64,000 nt of DNA from Sialis fuliginosa (lineage: Eukaryota; Arthropoda; Insecta; Megaloptera; Sialidae). The DNA is taken from positions 19,715,638 through 19,779,637 of the forward strand of contig OY540815.1 in NCBI GenBank assembly GCA_961205875.1, read 5' to 3'. Below, piece by piece: positions 24,043-37,286 of this stretch (positions within the stretch are counted from its first letter, which is position 1; each line of letters starts with the position of its first letter). The notes beneath the pieces were generated by a model, which saw only the letters and a list, made by a program, of their open reading frames with translations, had not been told where the DNA came from and did no database searches. Both the position numbers and the translations under genes were made by a program.

Positions 24043-27012
24043 TATTATTATTTTGAATGGAGTAGTAAATATTTAATTAAATAGCCGATTAGACTTAAAT
24101 AAACATATTGGAACCGACTATTTGTTTATCATTTATTTGACGGAGATAAGTTGTATTGTTAATAGCTCTGATTATATAGTTGAAAGGTATCAGGTATGAA
24201 ATACTAATTAAGTATTACTATTTGATCTAGATATATTTGCCTGTGTAATGTCTTTCTTTCCAGTAAAAATTGTAACAAAATACTCAGTAGTTGAGATACA
24301 ATTTTAAACAAAATTACATTTTTTGTTGAAATGTCTTTATTGTGAAATAAATCACATTTTAATTTAAAACGCGAAAATAAATCTCAATAACACCAAATTA
24401 AGTTATGATAACTTTACAAAAGAACTCTAGAATTATTTCAGTTACGTGTATTTCTGTATTTGTAGTAAGTACAATGCCCGATTCCTGGCATTTTTCTCCG
24501 GTATTAGTGCAAATAATTTCGGTATTAAGACACTGCAAATTTTATCGATTTTTCTGGTTTTTTAATAATATTATAAGATACGTATAACTAATGATATGTT
24601 ATTGTAGTGTCGAATTATAATATTTTGACTTTTTTGCTACATGTCTGTTTCCGAAAAAATAATTTTGGTTATACATATAAAGTTATATAACAAAAAAAAA
24701 AATCACACTCCAACAAGTGAAGTATCAAAGGAAAACTAGTGACAAATATTTTGTATAATCATCATAAATTATAATGTTAAAAAAGTAATTACGAATATTA
24801 GTAATACTCGATAATATCTACTAATAAAACTATTTAAAAAAATGTTACTTTAATGTTAGGAATTGAACTTTCCTAATTAATTAACGCCAATAATTTCTTG
24901 AATATATAAATTGAAAAACTATATGTATCTACCTATATTGTTTTTTTTATTCTTTGCGAGATATTGGTGGATATGAGATACAATCGCGTCAGGCTCGTCT
25001 CGTACTTAACCATTTTCAATTTTACGATATTAATATTTTATAACTTTACAATGGCCATAGCGTTCATAATCAATTAACTTTATTAAAATTGTTATCTCGT
25101 AAAAAAAGGAAATTATGATACTGTATTATAATTACTCAGTGGTTTTAAAATAATCACACATTAATTAAAAATTTGATATTAATATTTTCAAACAAAATTT
25201 ACAATCGGTTATTTTATTTTTTATTTTCAATTGTAATTATTAAATATATATGTTATACGTATATTAAAATCTTTTTTCAACAAATAAAAAAAAAAAACAA
25301 AAAAATATGTTTCTCTACATCACCGAGAAATTAATACTGAAAAAAATTTTAAAAATGGAAATATGTATAATGATACTGAGAAAATTCAAAAATAATTCGA
25401 AATTATTATTATAACTTCGAGGTCTAAGAATTTGTGTTACTTACAATAATCGAATAAATAATAATAATAAAAAACTATACGGTACGGAACACTAATGTAT
25501 GAGGCACAACTCACACATTCGATTTAAATATTAATATCAAATTGTCAATTTTTACGAATTATTGATAATCCTAGACTTAAAGTTACTATCGTTTCGTCCG
25601 AATTTGAATCAATCTCGTCTTGGTTTTCGTTTTGAGAGATTGTCACCAAGTAAGTGTGCAGTACAAAAAATATCTTAATATTCGCAAAACCTACGTACTT
25701 TTTTTTATAAAAAATAGTATAACATATAAATTTCATACACATGATGTTATGGAAAGTGTTAGTGAAGTTCAGGGACGTGTTGGTGGGAGAAGGAAGATAA
25801 ATGAGGAAGAGAGAGGAGAAGCGCTTTGTGTGACGATCGGCAGTGACCTACATCCAAACCAACGGCTCGTTATCATAGTGTTATATTTTTTAATCGCTTT
25901 TGCCTGATTATTATGAAAATTGAAATTTTTACGCTGAAACAAAAAGACCGTAATGTCCGGTGAGATATGGTAATAAACATATAGTTGTTTAGGGACTAGT
26001 TAACATTGTCAACAAGGTACCTAGAATGATATTGAAATAGGGTGAAGTGGGGCAAATGGAAACTTCATCGCTTATTTTATATATTCTATAAATTGATTTT
26101 TTTACTACTAGTATTCATTTTTGCTCGGATTGGACTTAATGGCGTCGGGAACCAGAGGGGCAGTTGCCCCCCTAAAATTTTTAGTGGAGGGGCAATGACT
26201 ACTTTAGGGTTAGGTTGAAGCGACGAGCAATTATAAAAAACTGTTTCCTGTAATTTTTTTACTCTTAAAATTCTTTAATTTTTGTAAACTGATGTTAAAG
26301 CTCACAAACAAATTGTAAAATGTATCTAGAGACAAATTAAAAAAAAGTGAGTACAGTGAAACCTTGTTATTACGTTTTTTTCTTTTTTTTAGGTCCCGGC
26401 ATTCTTCCATAAGACCCCATGTTAAAATATTTCTTTGGTACGTTTTACTCGTAAGTACGTGTTTTCCCTTAGTCTCTTAAAAACGTACTATCGAGGTTCC
26501 ACTGTATTTCTATTTATTTTTTTAACAAATAATACGATATTAATAAAGGCAAAGAAAATTGAAGTCAATTTTGAATTTTACTTGGCATATGTTTTTTCTA
26601 TGTCTTAATCAACTTGAAATACACTGTATATAATTTTACTTTTTGATCAACCTAAGAGAGTAGAAACTAGAGGAGCAAAAATCGACGAGGAGATTTATAA
26701 CCTTAGTTATCACACTTCATAATAAATTTCTGTGCTACCAGAAACGACTATACTATACTTTTAAGACAAGATGATTTCCTTCAACCGCTCATGAATAAAT
26801 TTCTAAAAATACCCTACTCTAAAACAGAGTGAAAATGTACAATATTTTATTTGATCTACGACATGCATTTATGATTTCTGTAAGCATTGTTTGGACAGTC
26901 CATGAGAAAGGCATTATAGTTTTTATTATCAATAACACATGTTTATATTATATATACATATGAATGGGGCATTTCACATCAATTAAATCATGTTAGTAGT
27001 TTTATTACTTTT

Positions 27013-27680
27013 GCTTCCTCGCAATATCGAAGATACGAGAAGCTATGTGATCGTTTCAAATTGAGACAAAAAAAAAGTTCTCCAATTTCAAAATTTTAAA
27101 TTTATTTATCCGTTTCACGTCAAGACAAACACTTTTCGTTCCGTGTCTGTCTGTCTGTCCGTGTGTCCGTGTATCCGTGTGTCCGTCTGTCCCCTGAATC
27201 CTTGTCACACGCATAACTCATGAACCACTGAACCGATATTATTGAAACTTGGTCGGATGGTTGGGTTTGGTTTGAGGACGGTCCCATTTCAAAATCATCA
27301 AAATCGTGTGTAAGGGGGAGGGGTGACACCCCAAAATATTTATTTTTTCAAGATATCTCAAGAACGACACATGTTACGAGAAAATTTTATAGAATATTTT
27401 TTGTAGAGAATTAAATTTCCTTTAATATGGGTCTACTACGTTTGTTGTAAAATATTCCCTTACAAAGATTTATCTAAATTAATTTTAAAAATTCGTGTTT
27501 TGTTTTTCTAAATTGATATTTGATTGGATATATTAAGTGTCATTTTGACGTTTTAAATGTCACTTTGGCGTTTTAAATGTCACTTTGACGTTTTAAATGT
27601 CATTTTGACATTTGCATAAATTTAGATTTAGATTGAAATTGTCAAAAAATTAAAAATATATGAAAAAATATTCAGGTGCG
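27013..27680 (+). repeat. R1 repeat, copy 4
   Basis: The least altered copy of the family, uninterrupted, with four ATGTCATTTTGACGTTTTAA-like units near 27540-27610. It serves as the reference for the empty insertion site at 2119. Confidence 0.6.
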
Positions 27681-28025
27681 TTTTAAGAAAAAATTCGAAC
27701 TAAGATTTTTTAGTAAAATTTGTATAAAAATTAAATGGTTAACCAATGCCAGGCAATTTATCTGAACACAATCGGTTTTAGTGAATTTAGCACGAGGAAG
27801 CACTGTGCATTTACTTGGCAGATGTTTTTTCTTGTCTAAAATTTTTTTAATGTTTTATACTTTGGAAATTTTCGAATAATAGGTAAATATTCATTTTTTT
27901 CTTCAAAATTCTGTTTCATCACTGAAATTTTGAGCCTAATCGACAATTATTTTTTGCATTCTACTTTGCAAAATTAAAATTTTAGGTAAAAAATAGAAAT
28001 AGCCTTCGTCAAAAACTTTTAATTG

Positions 28026-28215
28026 CATGACTCAACCAACCAATCAAGTTTAATTAATATCGGTTCAGTGGTTCATGAGTTATGCGTGTGACAAGGATTC
28101 AGGGGATAGACACATCGACAGATAGACATGGAATGAAAAGTGTTTGTCTTGACCTGAAACGGGAAGATCAAAATAGAAATTTTGAAATCGGAGAACAATT
28201 TGGTTTCTCATTTTA
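28026..28215 (-). repeat. R1 repeat, fragment, inverted
   Basis: Short reverse-complement piece with GGTTCAGTGGTTCATGAGT-like and CTTGACCTGAAACGGGAAG strings of the same family. Confidence 0.5.
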
Positions 28216-29676
28216 AAAGAAGGAAAATGAAGCAAATTGTTTATATTTATCGGCATCGGTCTTCTTTTCAAAAAAATCATACCTTCTTTTATTTCATATA
28301 ATAAAAAATTATCAATAAATTATCAAGTCATGACCTAGGATAATTAAATTTCTGTTTCCCATGTTCTATGCTACATTTCAGAATATTGAATAAGTATGGG
28401 TGATATAAATAATACAATATTAGTTCAAGTACATTGAAATGCGGGTCGGGAAATTACCGAAATGTAAAAAAGGTTTTGTAAGTTTTTTTCTATTTATAAT
28501 ATTATATGTAACATCAATATAAGTTTTAAAAAATAGTATGCTTAAAAGCCTCTTGACAAGCTGAACATTTATTGTTAGATGATATTATGAATATTATTAA
28601 TTATTCATCTAAAATAAAAAAAAATAAAAAATAACGGAACTGAAATTTATTACATTTGGGATTTTTTTTATAAAAATTAATTTTCCATTTATTTTTTAAA
28701 ATAATAACCTTTTTTATTTTACTTATAATAATCAATTAAAAGATTAATGGAGAATTTCTTATAAATAATAATTGCCGGTTTCTTGCATATTAATTTACCC
28801 TAATAATATTAAATGTTAATTTAATTCCAAAATGAATTTATTACACTGATTTAAATATTTGTATTAACTCAACACTGAATTAATGTTGGGGAAACAATAA
28901 TATAACGTTAACTACATAAAAAACAAATTATAATGTTGATAGCTTATCTTTAAAGATTAAAACAAAAAGTAAATTAATACATTTTTTTAATTTTAAATAT
29001 TGCGTTTAATTAATATAATATAAATTAATTTTAAATATATTAAATACAAAAAAAAAATAGATTTGGTTTGTAATTTGAATACGAAATCAGATTGGAATTG
29101 TAATTTCAATCATATCCATATTAATAATATAAATTCAAAAGTATTTGTCTGTCTGTTTGTTAACTTTTCACGGCTAAACCGATCTTGATGAAATTTTGCA
29201 GGGAAATAGCTTACATCTTGAGGCAGCATAGTTTACTTTGTATCCCGAAAAATTTATTAGGCTTTTTTAAGGCTCTTTTCTATTAAAACATTTATCTGAA
29301 TATATTTTGTTGGTGCGATTTAAAATTACAAAATACTATGTCGCGAAATACAAGATAAAGATTGGGAAATACTATATAAAATTAATTTAAAAAAATTGTA
29401 TTATACTCAAAAAAATATCATATCAAATTCACATTTCTAGCAGCAATTTTATTTTAGATATATTAAATTGACATTCACATCAGCTTGGATTTGTAATTTA
29501 TAAAAAAGCGATACATTTCAGAATATTTACACGAATGGAACATATACATATGTATGTACATACATACGTACACATTTGCACTTTGGTTAAATCGATTTTG
29601 CCAAATCATAATATATCTCCAGTTGCCATTACGTTTATATATATAAAAAAAAACATTCCATTGAGATTCATATACA

Positions 29677-30044
29677 CAGACATCGCTAGGGAGGGGAAGT
29701 AACATCCAGGGTGGAAATCGAGACCCCCCCATCCCCGCCTAAAGTCAATGGGTTTTATTTTTTGCACATTAGGCGGGTGTCACCTCTTGTAGATTTTTAA
29801 CGACGGAAAAAATATCGTTTTTTTTTTTTAAATAAATTGGACGGTATCACCCCTTATAGACTTTCAATAACAAAAAAAAGTCAATTGGATCATTTTTTTT
29901 ATACACATTTAACCCATCTTCCCCATATATTCAAAACAACAAAAAAGGAAGTAAATAGGCTTTATTTTTTAACATATGAGACGGGTGTACCTCCATTGAG
30001 TGTCACCCGGGGCGGGCTAACACCCCTCTCTAGCGACGCCACTG
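29677..30044. mobile_element. hAT-like MITE, C-run rich
   Basis: Right end read on the minus strand is CAGTGGCGTCGCTAGAGAGG; left end CAGACATCGCTAGGGAGGGG matches with a few changes. Flanks are CATATACA and TATATACA, seven of eight equal. The interior has several GGGTGTCACC-like blocks. The 124-codon open stretch over it is not a gene. Confidence 0.65.
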
Positions 30045-31713
30045 TATATACATATAAATGTAAACATACCTGGCGACAAAGGAAAACTGGGGGTACAATA
30101 TTATTATTGCACAATTTTATTGAAAAATACCTTGCACCTACACAATATTCAATACGATCCCTTAACGGTCAATATTATTGGGCAATCCGTAATATTGCAC
30201 AATATTATTGATCGTGATTAGATAAAATAAGCATAAGTTACAATAAATATGTATAATAAAAATGTTATAGGCACGTATATAGGTTCTCAAAATTAATAAT
30301 AATAATAATACATTTTTTCATTATATTCGTTTCAAAAGATAAAACTTTTTATACACCATTACTTAGATTCTGTACATAAAAATAAACTTGTAAGACTTCT
30401 CCACGAAAATAAATACGTCTTAATTTCATTCCTTTAGAAATTGTGATTTAAAGATATTTTTATTTTTATTCCACGATTGTTTCTGAGACCTTTTATAAAA
30501 TGAAGGATATAAATTTTATTTATATTTTTTTAAGATTAAAATGTTTCCACAGAAATGAAAATACGATCGATGGACTTAGCGGTGCACCAGAAAAAAATTA
30601 AGGGGGAGTGTAGTTATATATAAAATAAAAATTTCTGATTAACTGGTAATAGATAGAAAAAAAATAATGGAACATAAATTATACCTACATATATACTAAA
30701 ATTCTCTACAACTTAAAAAAAAATAGTATTAATTTCTGGTTGAAACTTTGTTTTCAAAAATAAAAAGTTTTCAAAAACATAAAAGTCTACGATTTGTCGT
30801 ATGTGAGTTGCAGCGATTACAGACTGACACACAAAAAATTGTCAGAATGGATTCATGGATGGTCAAAATGAAATATTTAATCGAAATCTCTAACTCGAAA
30901 AATATACTTTACAATACTTACTTATATCTGTTTCACATATTTAGAAATATTTAATATTTAATAGTTTAAAAGACCAGAGAAATATAAATTGAAAGATCTA
31001 TGTTAACTATATAACATAAAAGAGAGTTTAAATATTTACTATTTAATCAAATTAAATATAAAAACGGTAAAGTCGATAAGAACATTAAAATTTTATGAGT
31101 GAATATATGGCATTAATATGTAGGTGTTATAGAGACATTATATTAAAATTCTCAAAGATAATAAAAATGTAATAATATATGTAGTACCTTCTTATTTATA
31201 TTACTTTTAGTTGATCGGCAGCGATAAGTTTTAATACAAAAAACTTATATTATGTCAAAAACATAAGAAGCATAGACAATGGCGTTAGCACAAAGGGGGG
31301 TCTGAAATTTACCCTTCTTCCTCTTTAAATTATTATTACAAAAAATTAGTTCAATTCAAATAAAGCCTTAAAAGTTGTATGTTGTAATGAAAACTATAAA
31401 AATATTTTTCAGTATGAATAAAAATTTTTTTTTGTTGAAATACCTTATAAAGCAAACATATAAGATATGTATGTTATGATGTAAAATCTCACATGTACAA
31501 AATTTATATTTATTATTAAATTTAACAACCGCAATGTCACTTCTTTTGTTATTAAACTAATCTTTAAAATATATTTAAAATGAAGGCAAAATTTGGTTGA
31601 AAACAAAAACATTTTTTTTAAATCACTGTCACAAATTTCACACCACTTTTTAAAAACTAATTCAATCACTGTCAAGTTATAACATCAACAATAAAAATAA
31701 TCACATAGACAGA

Positions 31714-31921
31714 TTGGCGCTAATAACGTTCGGATGAACAAAAAAGCCGTACGTATAGAACTTGAAGCACGCGGCTTGTGTCAACAGGTTGGTGAGAGTT
31801 GCGAACGCAATCAAGGCGCTTGCGACGCTATAGCCATCTATCGAAGCCGATAGGAACATACCCGCCTTTACTTCCCCTCCCAAACCCCTAGCCTTTGCTG
31901 ATGACAACGTACTGTACGAGC
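31714..31921 (-). CDS. Unidentified candidate terminal exon
   Basis: A GC-rich block inside very AT-rich DNA. On the minus strand an acceptor-like TTTATTATAG at about 31922 is followed by an open frame of about 70 codons to a TGA. It contains SSAKARGLGGEVKAG, then a hydrophobic stretch VASALIAFATLTNLLTQAAC that could span a membrane, and ends FFVHPNVISANLSM. An AATAAA-like string lies about 200 bases downstream. No family is recognised. From the obvious acceptor the entering phase is 1 and does not fit exon F (phase 0). The plus strand also has a shorter open frame (from ATG 31735) with a GTTGGTGAG donor-like site, so even the strand is uncertain. Confidence 0.3.
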
Positions 31922-32752
31922 TATAATAAAGTTTGTTTTATTTTTTATAATAATATATGTAAAATAGCATGGCTTGGCCATAAAATGCACACCCCTTTTA
32001 CTTTTTAAAATGTATTAATTAATAAGGTTGTCAAATTTGTCAATTAATTTTTTAAAGGATGTTTTAAAAAAAATCGGGGTTTTTCATAACTTTAACTCAT
32101 ATTTTTTGTTCACAATGGATATTATATTACTAATAATAATAGTGATTAAGTACATTTGAAAAAATAATAAATAAATGATATAACCTCACTTAATAATTAT
32201 ATTTTTTTACATTGATTCGCCACAAAAGAATAAATAAATATAAACACCGAAAAAAATATAATATATTTATCATAATACGGTATTCCTACTGTTATAATTT
32301 TTCAGAAAAAGAGATACTTATACAATTTGAAGAAACAAAATATCACAGATATAAATAAATATGCTTCACATTTAATTATTAAAAATTAATAAACATAATT
32401 AAAAAACCGGTCTCATATTGTACACATGATCGAAACAGAAACGAAATCAATTAAAATTTTTTATTTAAAAAACAAGAATTTTATTAAAGTAACGAATTTT
32501 ATTTTACTTATTATTAATTTTTCTTGGTCTCACCATCTCTTTCGAAATTTAATCATCTCGTATCGATACCGAGAAAATAATTGTCTCAGCACGCAGCCAT
32601 GTAAAACGTGCAAAAAATAGGTGTTTGAAGTTTTCTTTTAAAAGAAATAATTCCGACGATTCATTCGTCATATAATCGAATACATTTTCAAAATTCTCTA
32701 CCGTTTTCCGAGTGCAAGATTAATGAAAAAATATATTTTTTACTGTGTTATA

Positions 32753-32870
32753 ATGCTCTGAAGATGTCCTCTATAATGTGTGATGAAACGTTGGCCTATG
32801 AACGACCAAATCGACGCGAATTATACCCAGAAGTCAAAATCCCTATTATACTTCGGAAGCCTTGAATCTT
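32753..32870 (+). repeat. GAAACGTTGG-type element, copy 2
   Basis: Contains CTCTGAAGATGTCCTC, GATGAAACGTTGGCC, AAATCGACGCG and ACCCAGAAGTCAAAATCC in the same order as 48.6 kb. The left arm is lost. Confidence 0.4.
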
Positions 32871-33412
32871 ATAGAAAATAGACCTATTTTAATTACAGAT
32901 AATATCAACTATCTCGTTTTAAAATTGTTTTTATCTAAGATACATTTTATGTTTGAGTAAAAACAATAGAAGTATATATATTATATACAATATACATACA
33001 TATGTAGTTTGTAAACGGACCAGTGCCTATTATGTAGTTTGGTGTTCTATTTACTTCCTGTCAAATGCGACATCTTTTACCCTAATTGTCTGTAATTCAT
33101 TTGAGATATATAATTGTGTGCTAATTATGATAATTGTATCATTGTAAAAGAACACTTCAATAATTATAGATCCTATGTATTTTTCATCAAATACGAGATT
33201 TTCTTATATATTTTTATCTGACATGAAGTTGAATATGGAAAAAAACTATTAAGAGTATAATTTTAACTGGCAATACCCAAATAACGTAGTACCAATAAAT
33301 AAAATTATGAAATCTGTGTGTATGTGTTAAACTAAAGTTTCGCCTAAATATATTTTAAATCTTGTACCAAGCAATTTCAGTTGATAGTTAATATCAGTTT
33401 AACATTTAATCA

Positions 33413-33580
33413 CGAAGATTTAGCATTTCGACAATACTCGCTTAAAACTGGGCGAAGTTATCAAAGAAATGATTGTTTGTGAATTTGTGACATTGCCCAC
33501 GACGATTTAGCAATGTCGACAATGCCCACTTAAAACCAGGCCAAGTTCGTTAACTAACCATCCTCGCGGACTTTGCCTGT
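33413..33580 (+). repeat. Diverged tandem duplication
   Basis: Two units: GAAGATTTAGCATTTCGACA...CTTAAAACTGGGCGAAGTT and GACGATTTAGCAATGTCGAC...CTTAAAACCAGGCCAAGTT, about 90 bases apart. No function apparent. Confidence 0.45.
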
Positions 33581-34853
33581 TACATATCGATATTTGTTAA
33601 GATTTATATGCGATTTCATATACAATTATAAGCGAAGCATTCAGAATATTATTATGTTGGGTCTTCACTAGAGCGTTTTGTTTTGGACGAATTAAACGCG
33701 TACGAACATCGAACAAGTTCGCCATTTCCGCTCTTGCTTGCTGTTCCCAAAAATGTTTTATTTTTAAAATATATTTAAGAGTGGCAACAGGTAGGTACTT
33801 TTCAGCGAAAAATAATAAAAGTACGAAAACTGGTTTCACTTAACTGTAATTATTGAACAAAATGGACAATTTTCATTTACATAATTTAGGCGTAAGATTT
33901 TAAGAAGTTAATAAATCTAATAATATGAATAATATACAAAATTCCCTGTGCAAATCAGTGAGCCCTAATTTGATCAGTAAACAATACTTTCTTTGTAATT
34001 TATGAAGGTGCTCGTATTTTATAAGGTTCGATAATTCAATTTTATAGTCAATTGAGTGCTATACATTTTTCATTTAATCTTACATTTTTTTAATTAAGTT
34101 TCTATTACAAACAATTTAGAAGCATAACATTGTCTGCTTAACGGAACACCTGCTTGATTAAAGAAATATCCATATGAATTTTTATGTAGTAGGTAATAAG
34201 TTACTTCTGATATTAAAGCTTAATTAAGTCATTGATATATTATTATTGACCAGATATAATTTTGTGATATAATTAATTATAAATTTAATATGGAAAGCTT
34301 AAAAGCTATAGAAAATATGAATTTATACCTACATAATTTACATTACAAAAAAAATAGAGTATCAAATTAAGCAGTCCCCACTTCTACGCTTATCTGAATG
34401 CCCGAATTATCTACAAAACATAAATGTAATTAGACTCTTTGAAACATTACTAATAAATATATTCTAATTAGCATTTTATTCACGTTTTAAATTATTTTCA
34501 TCTAACGTGTCCAATTAAAACTAAACAATACGGTTTCACGAAGTCTTAATAATTATTTGATTAAAATCCAGAACTTTCTGACAAGCACAAGTATTCCTAA
34601 AGTGAAAATAATATATAAGTGTTTTTATAATAAGAAAAATAAATGTTCAACTTTTGCTTCTAAATTGATCAGTTGTAATCAAAAACTCTAAATGTGTATG
34701 ATACTGTTGCATTATAGGGTTTTATTCACTATCGATGCGATGTTAGATGCTATATATTATTTTATCTACATACTATTACGTAACATAATATAAAGAAATA
34801 CTTTAAGCTAGTGTCTTAGCTACCATAGCAACGACCGTACGTTTCTTTATTTT

Positions 34854-35455
34854 GGCTATGTTCCGATATACACTGTGAGCACTGGCCAGTGGTGATGACG
34901 TCATTGATCGCCGCCATTTTTCTACTGCCAGTACTGTAGCTTTATTGCATCTGTGCTCACAGTACTCTGATCACGTGATCAAAATTTGAATGCAACTGAC
35001 AGAAGCAGATGCATTTAAGGTTAACTTTGGATGTATTTTTTATTATCAGGTTATTTGAAGATGAATTAATAACATTTATGGTATATATAATCAAAAGTAA
35101 GTATAAATAAGAATAAATAATTTAGCCTTAATTGAAATGCACTAATATAATTAAGCAAATTGACGCAACAATATAAATTTTTTGAATTGATATTTTTTTC
35201 ATTATTGAAAATAATATTTGAATTATTTATTTATTATTGTACTTTATATGATCAGAGGATATTAAAAGTGATGTCCTGCATAGAAATACTATGAATCTGG
35301 CCACTTCATCGTTATAAATATATCTGGTCTTTATTTTGACATTAGTTTCAAAATGGCGGTCGTTTCCAGTACAAAATCTAAAACGGAACGTCAATCCAGT
35401 AAAGTGGAGTGACGTCAGAAGTCACAGTGCTCGCAGTGTATATCGGAACATAGCC
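34854..35455. mobile_element. 602-bp inverted-repeat element
   Basis: Ends are exact inverted GGCTATGTTCCGATATACACTG, followed by the diverged GTGAGCACTG/CGAGCACTG pair, flanked by TTT on each side. The interior includes TGACGTCA and CACGTG, and AAAATGGC-type strings near both ends. GGC termini could suit PIF/Harbinger but the flank is not TWA, so the superfamily is open. Confidence 0.65.
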
Positions 35456-36069
35456 TTTATGTGTTTATTATAGTAGCAAAAATACTAACGTTTGATCCTG
35501 ATGTCAGCTGACACAATCCGAATAATATTTTTATCTATGTTTTCTTTTTCCATATTCGTGCGAGTTTTATTTTTTTAATTATAGTTTAGTTTTAGTACAG
35601 TAATAATAAAACATTGGGAGATCATAATTGGAGCTTTTTTCATTTAAAATTTAGGAATGTGTGGTTCAACTCTACAAAACTCAAAATTTTAGTTTGCATG
35701 AAATAAAAAATTAATGTAATAAAAATAAAAACCTGAGGGTAAAATAATTAATATCTTCTTAAAAACAAAGAAGAAAAAATACCTCTTTTACTTTTAAATA
35801 CCTAACATTTGTGTTTGTTAGCAAATTAAATAAGGAAAGTTATATTGTTTCAGTCATAAATTAAATGCAGGTTCATAGAAAATTGCTACAATTTTAAGTT
35901 TGTTTTAATATGACGTTTCTCGGCAGGATATATTGAATTTTTCATAGTTAATATATATGTATATCCATCGTTATCCTTGCAACTTCAAGGACTCTTGAAC
36001 GTTGGTTTTATTAAATTCGGTTCAGTAGTTCGTGAGCGCAAATATCAGAGAAAATAGAACTTCAAGTAT

Positions 36070-36220
36070 ATTTATTCAAACTATTTTTAAATGTGAAGTA
36101 CTTCAAGTATTTTATGTAGTACGTTCAAAAAGTACTTGAAGTATCAAGTACTTGTTAATATTTTAAAATGTACTTCAAGTTCAAAAAATTACTTGTTGTA
36201 CTTTTTCAAGTATATATATC
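36070..36220. repeat. Degenerate AAGTACTT-type tandem repeat
   Basis: About ten variants of ACTTCAAGTACTT / AAGTACTTGAAG in both orientations. Such clusters occur inside some hAT-type elements, but I found no matching ends. Confidence 0.5.
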
Positions 36221-36230
36221 ATCTATATTA

Positions 36231-36747
36231 AGGTGAGCCAATTTTCCAACCGACCTCGGTTACCCCCATACATGTAAGTACTCTTAATTCTAAGAAAAAA
36301 CGCCCATGGATCTATAACTCTACATTAAACTTCAGTTCGGCGCATTTTTGATTAAAAATTTTAAGTTTGAGTCTCTTGAATTCAATATGCATGAAAATTT
36401 ACAATTTTTCATTGATTTTTTTTAAGCAAAACACCAACCCAAGGGTTTTTGGGTACGAGGATTTCGAATGAACATCAGATTCGGAATTATCGTGCCGAAA
36501 GACGTTGGTGTTTTGTTTGGGTAAAATAAAAATAAACTTTTATGTTTGTTTCCAAAAAAAATCAATGAAAAATTTTAAATTTTCGTGTATATTGACATAC
36601 ATACAAATTGAATTCAAGGTACTCAAACTTAAAATTTTCAATCAAAAATGCGCCGAACTAAAGTTGAATGTAGAGGTTAGTTCCATGGGCGTTTTTTCTT
36701 AGAACTGAGAGTCGGTAAAATTCCTCCCATACAATTTGGCCCACCCT
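36231..36747. mobile_element. Fold-back element with GGTGRGCCAA ends
   Basis: Left end AAGGTGAGCCAATTTTCCAA and right end (minus) AGGGTGGGCCAAATTGTATG are the tips of 200-base imperfect arms that share AAAATGCGCCGAA and TGGGCGTTTTTTCTTAG. The core is a GGTGTTTTG/CAAAACACC pair around an 80-base loop. Confidence 0.6.
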
Positions 36748-36975
36748 ATAATTTATATGTATTTTAATTCGTTTTAGTCAACGCTAGACCCTGAAAATCC
36801 CCGACTTATTATTTGACGTATATTCGTATCTTTATTTACGTTATATTCTTCAAGAAAGTAATCTATCATAGGAGAATTTTGACATGAAAATCAAGTTATG
36901 CTTTTATTTATACACACTTATACAGTTAAGACATAATCCGCAGTACTGACCTGTACAATCTAAAAGCTTTCGCAG

Positions 36976-37045
36976 ACACTATGACCGATTTGACGACAGC
37001 CAATTTCAACCCCATACTGTGGGGTTCGAGGCGTCATTCCGACCG
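36976..37045 (+). CDS. Candidate small initial exon on plus strand
   Basis: In a GC-rich island (36965-37140), an acceptor-like CTTTCGCAG is followed by 70 bases ending in a perfect GTAAGT. An ATG at 36981 opens MTDLTTANFNPILWGSRRHS and leaves two bases (CG). A second frame (HYDRFDDSQFQPHTVGFEAS) is also open, and so is a minus-strand frame across the island ending in TAG near 36963. The sequence further forms hairpins (CCCCA/TGGGG, CTTGGGG/CCCCGAG), so a structured RNA or a conserved regulatory element is equally possible. No family recognised. Confidence 0.25.
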
Positions 37046-37286
37046 GTAAGTGGTTCTTGGGGAGAGGTGCGTGTCTTCGCCCCGAGAGGTCAGTGTCGCT
37101 GCCCGGAAACGATGCTAACACTATACTCTCGCATTTCCGGTTAATGGAAGCAATACACCTATGTATATATGTTTTGTATGTATGTAAGAGCGAATAAGTA
37201 TCAAGCAGATTGGACCGTTAAAGTTAATTATGTTAAAAAATCGCTGTGAATACGTGTACCAAATTTTTTTATTAAATTTAATTATT

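Noticed and set aside
25620..25907. 95-codon frame on the plus strand
   Set aside because: No recognisable motif, overlaps a frame on the other strand, AT-rich codon use and no splice support.
29837..30211. 124-codon open stretch on the plus strand
   Set aside because: Spans the end of an hAT-like MITE and AT-rich flank; composition is not protein-like.
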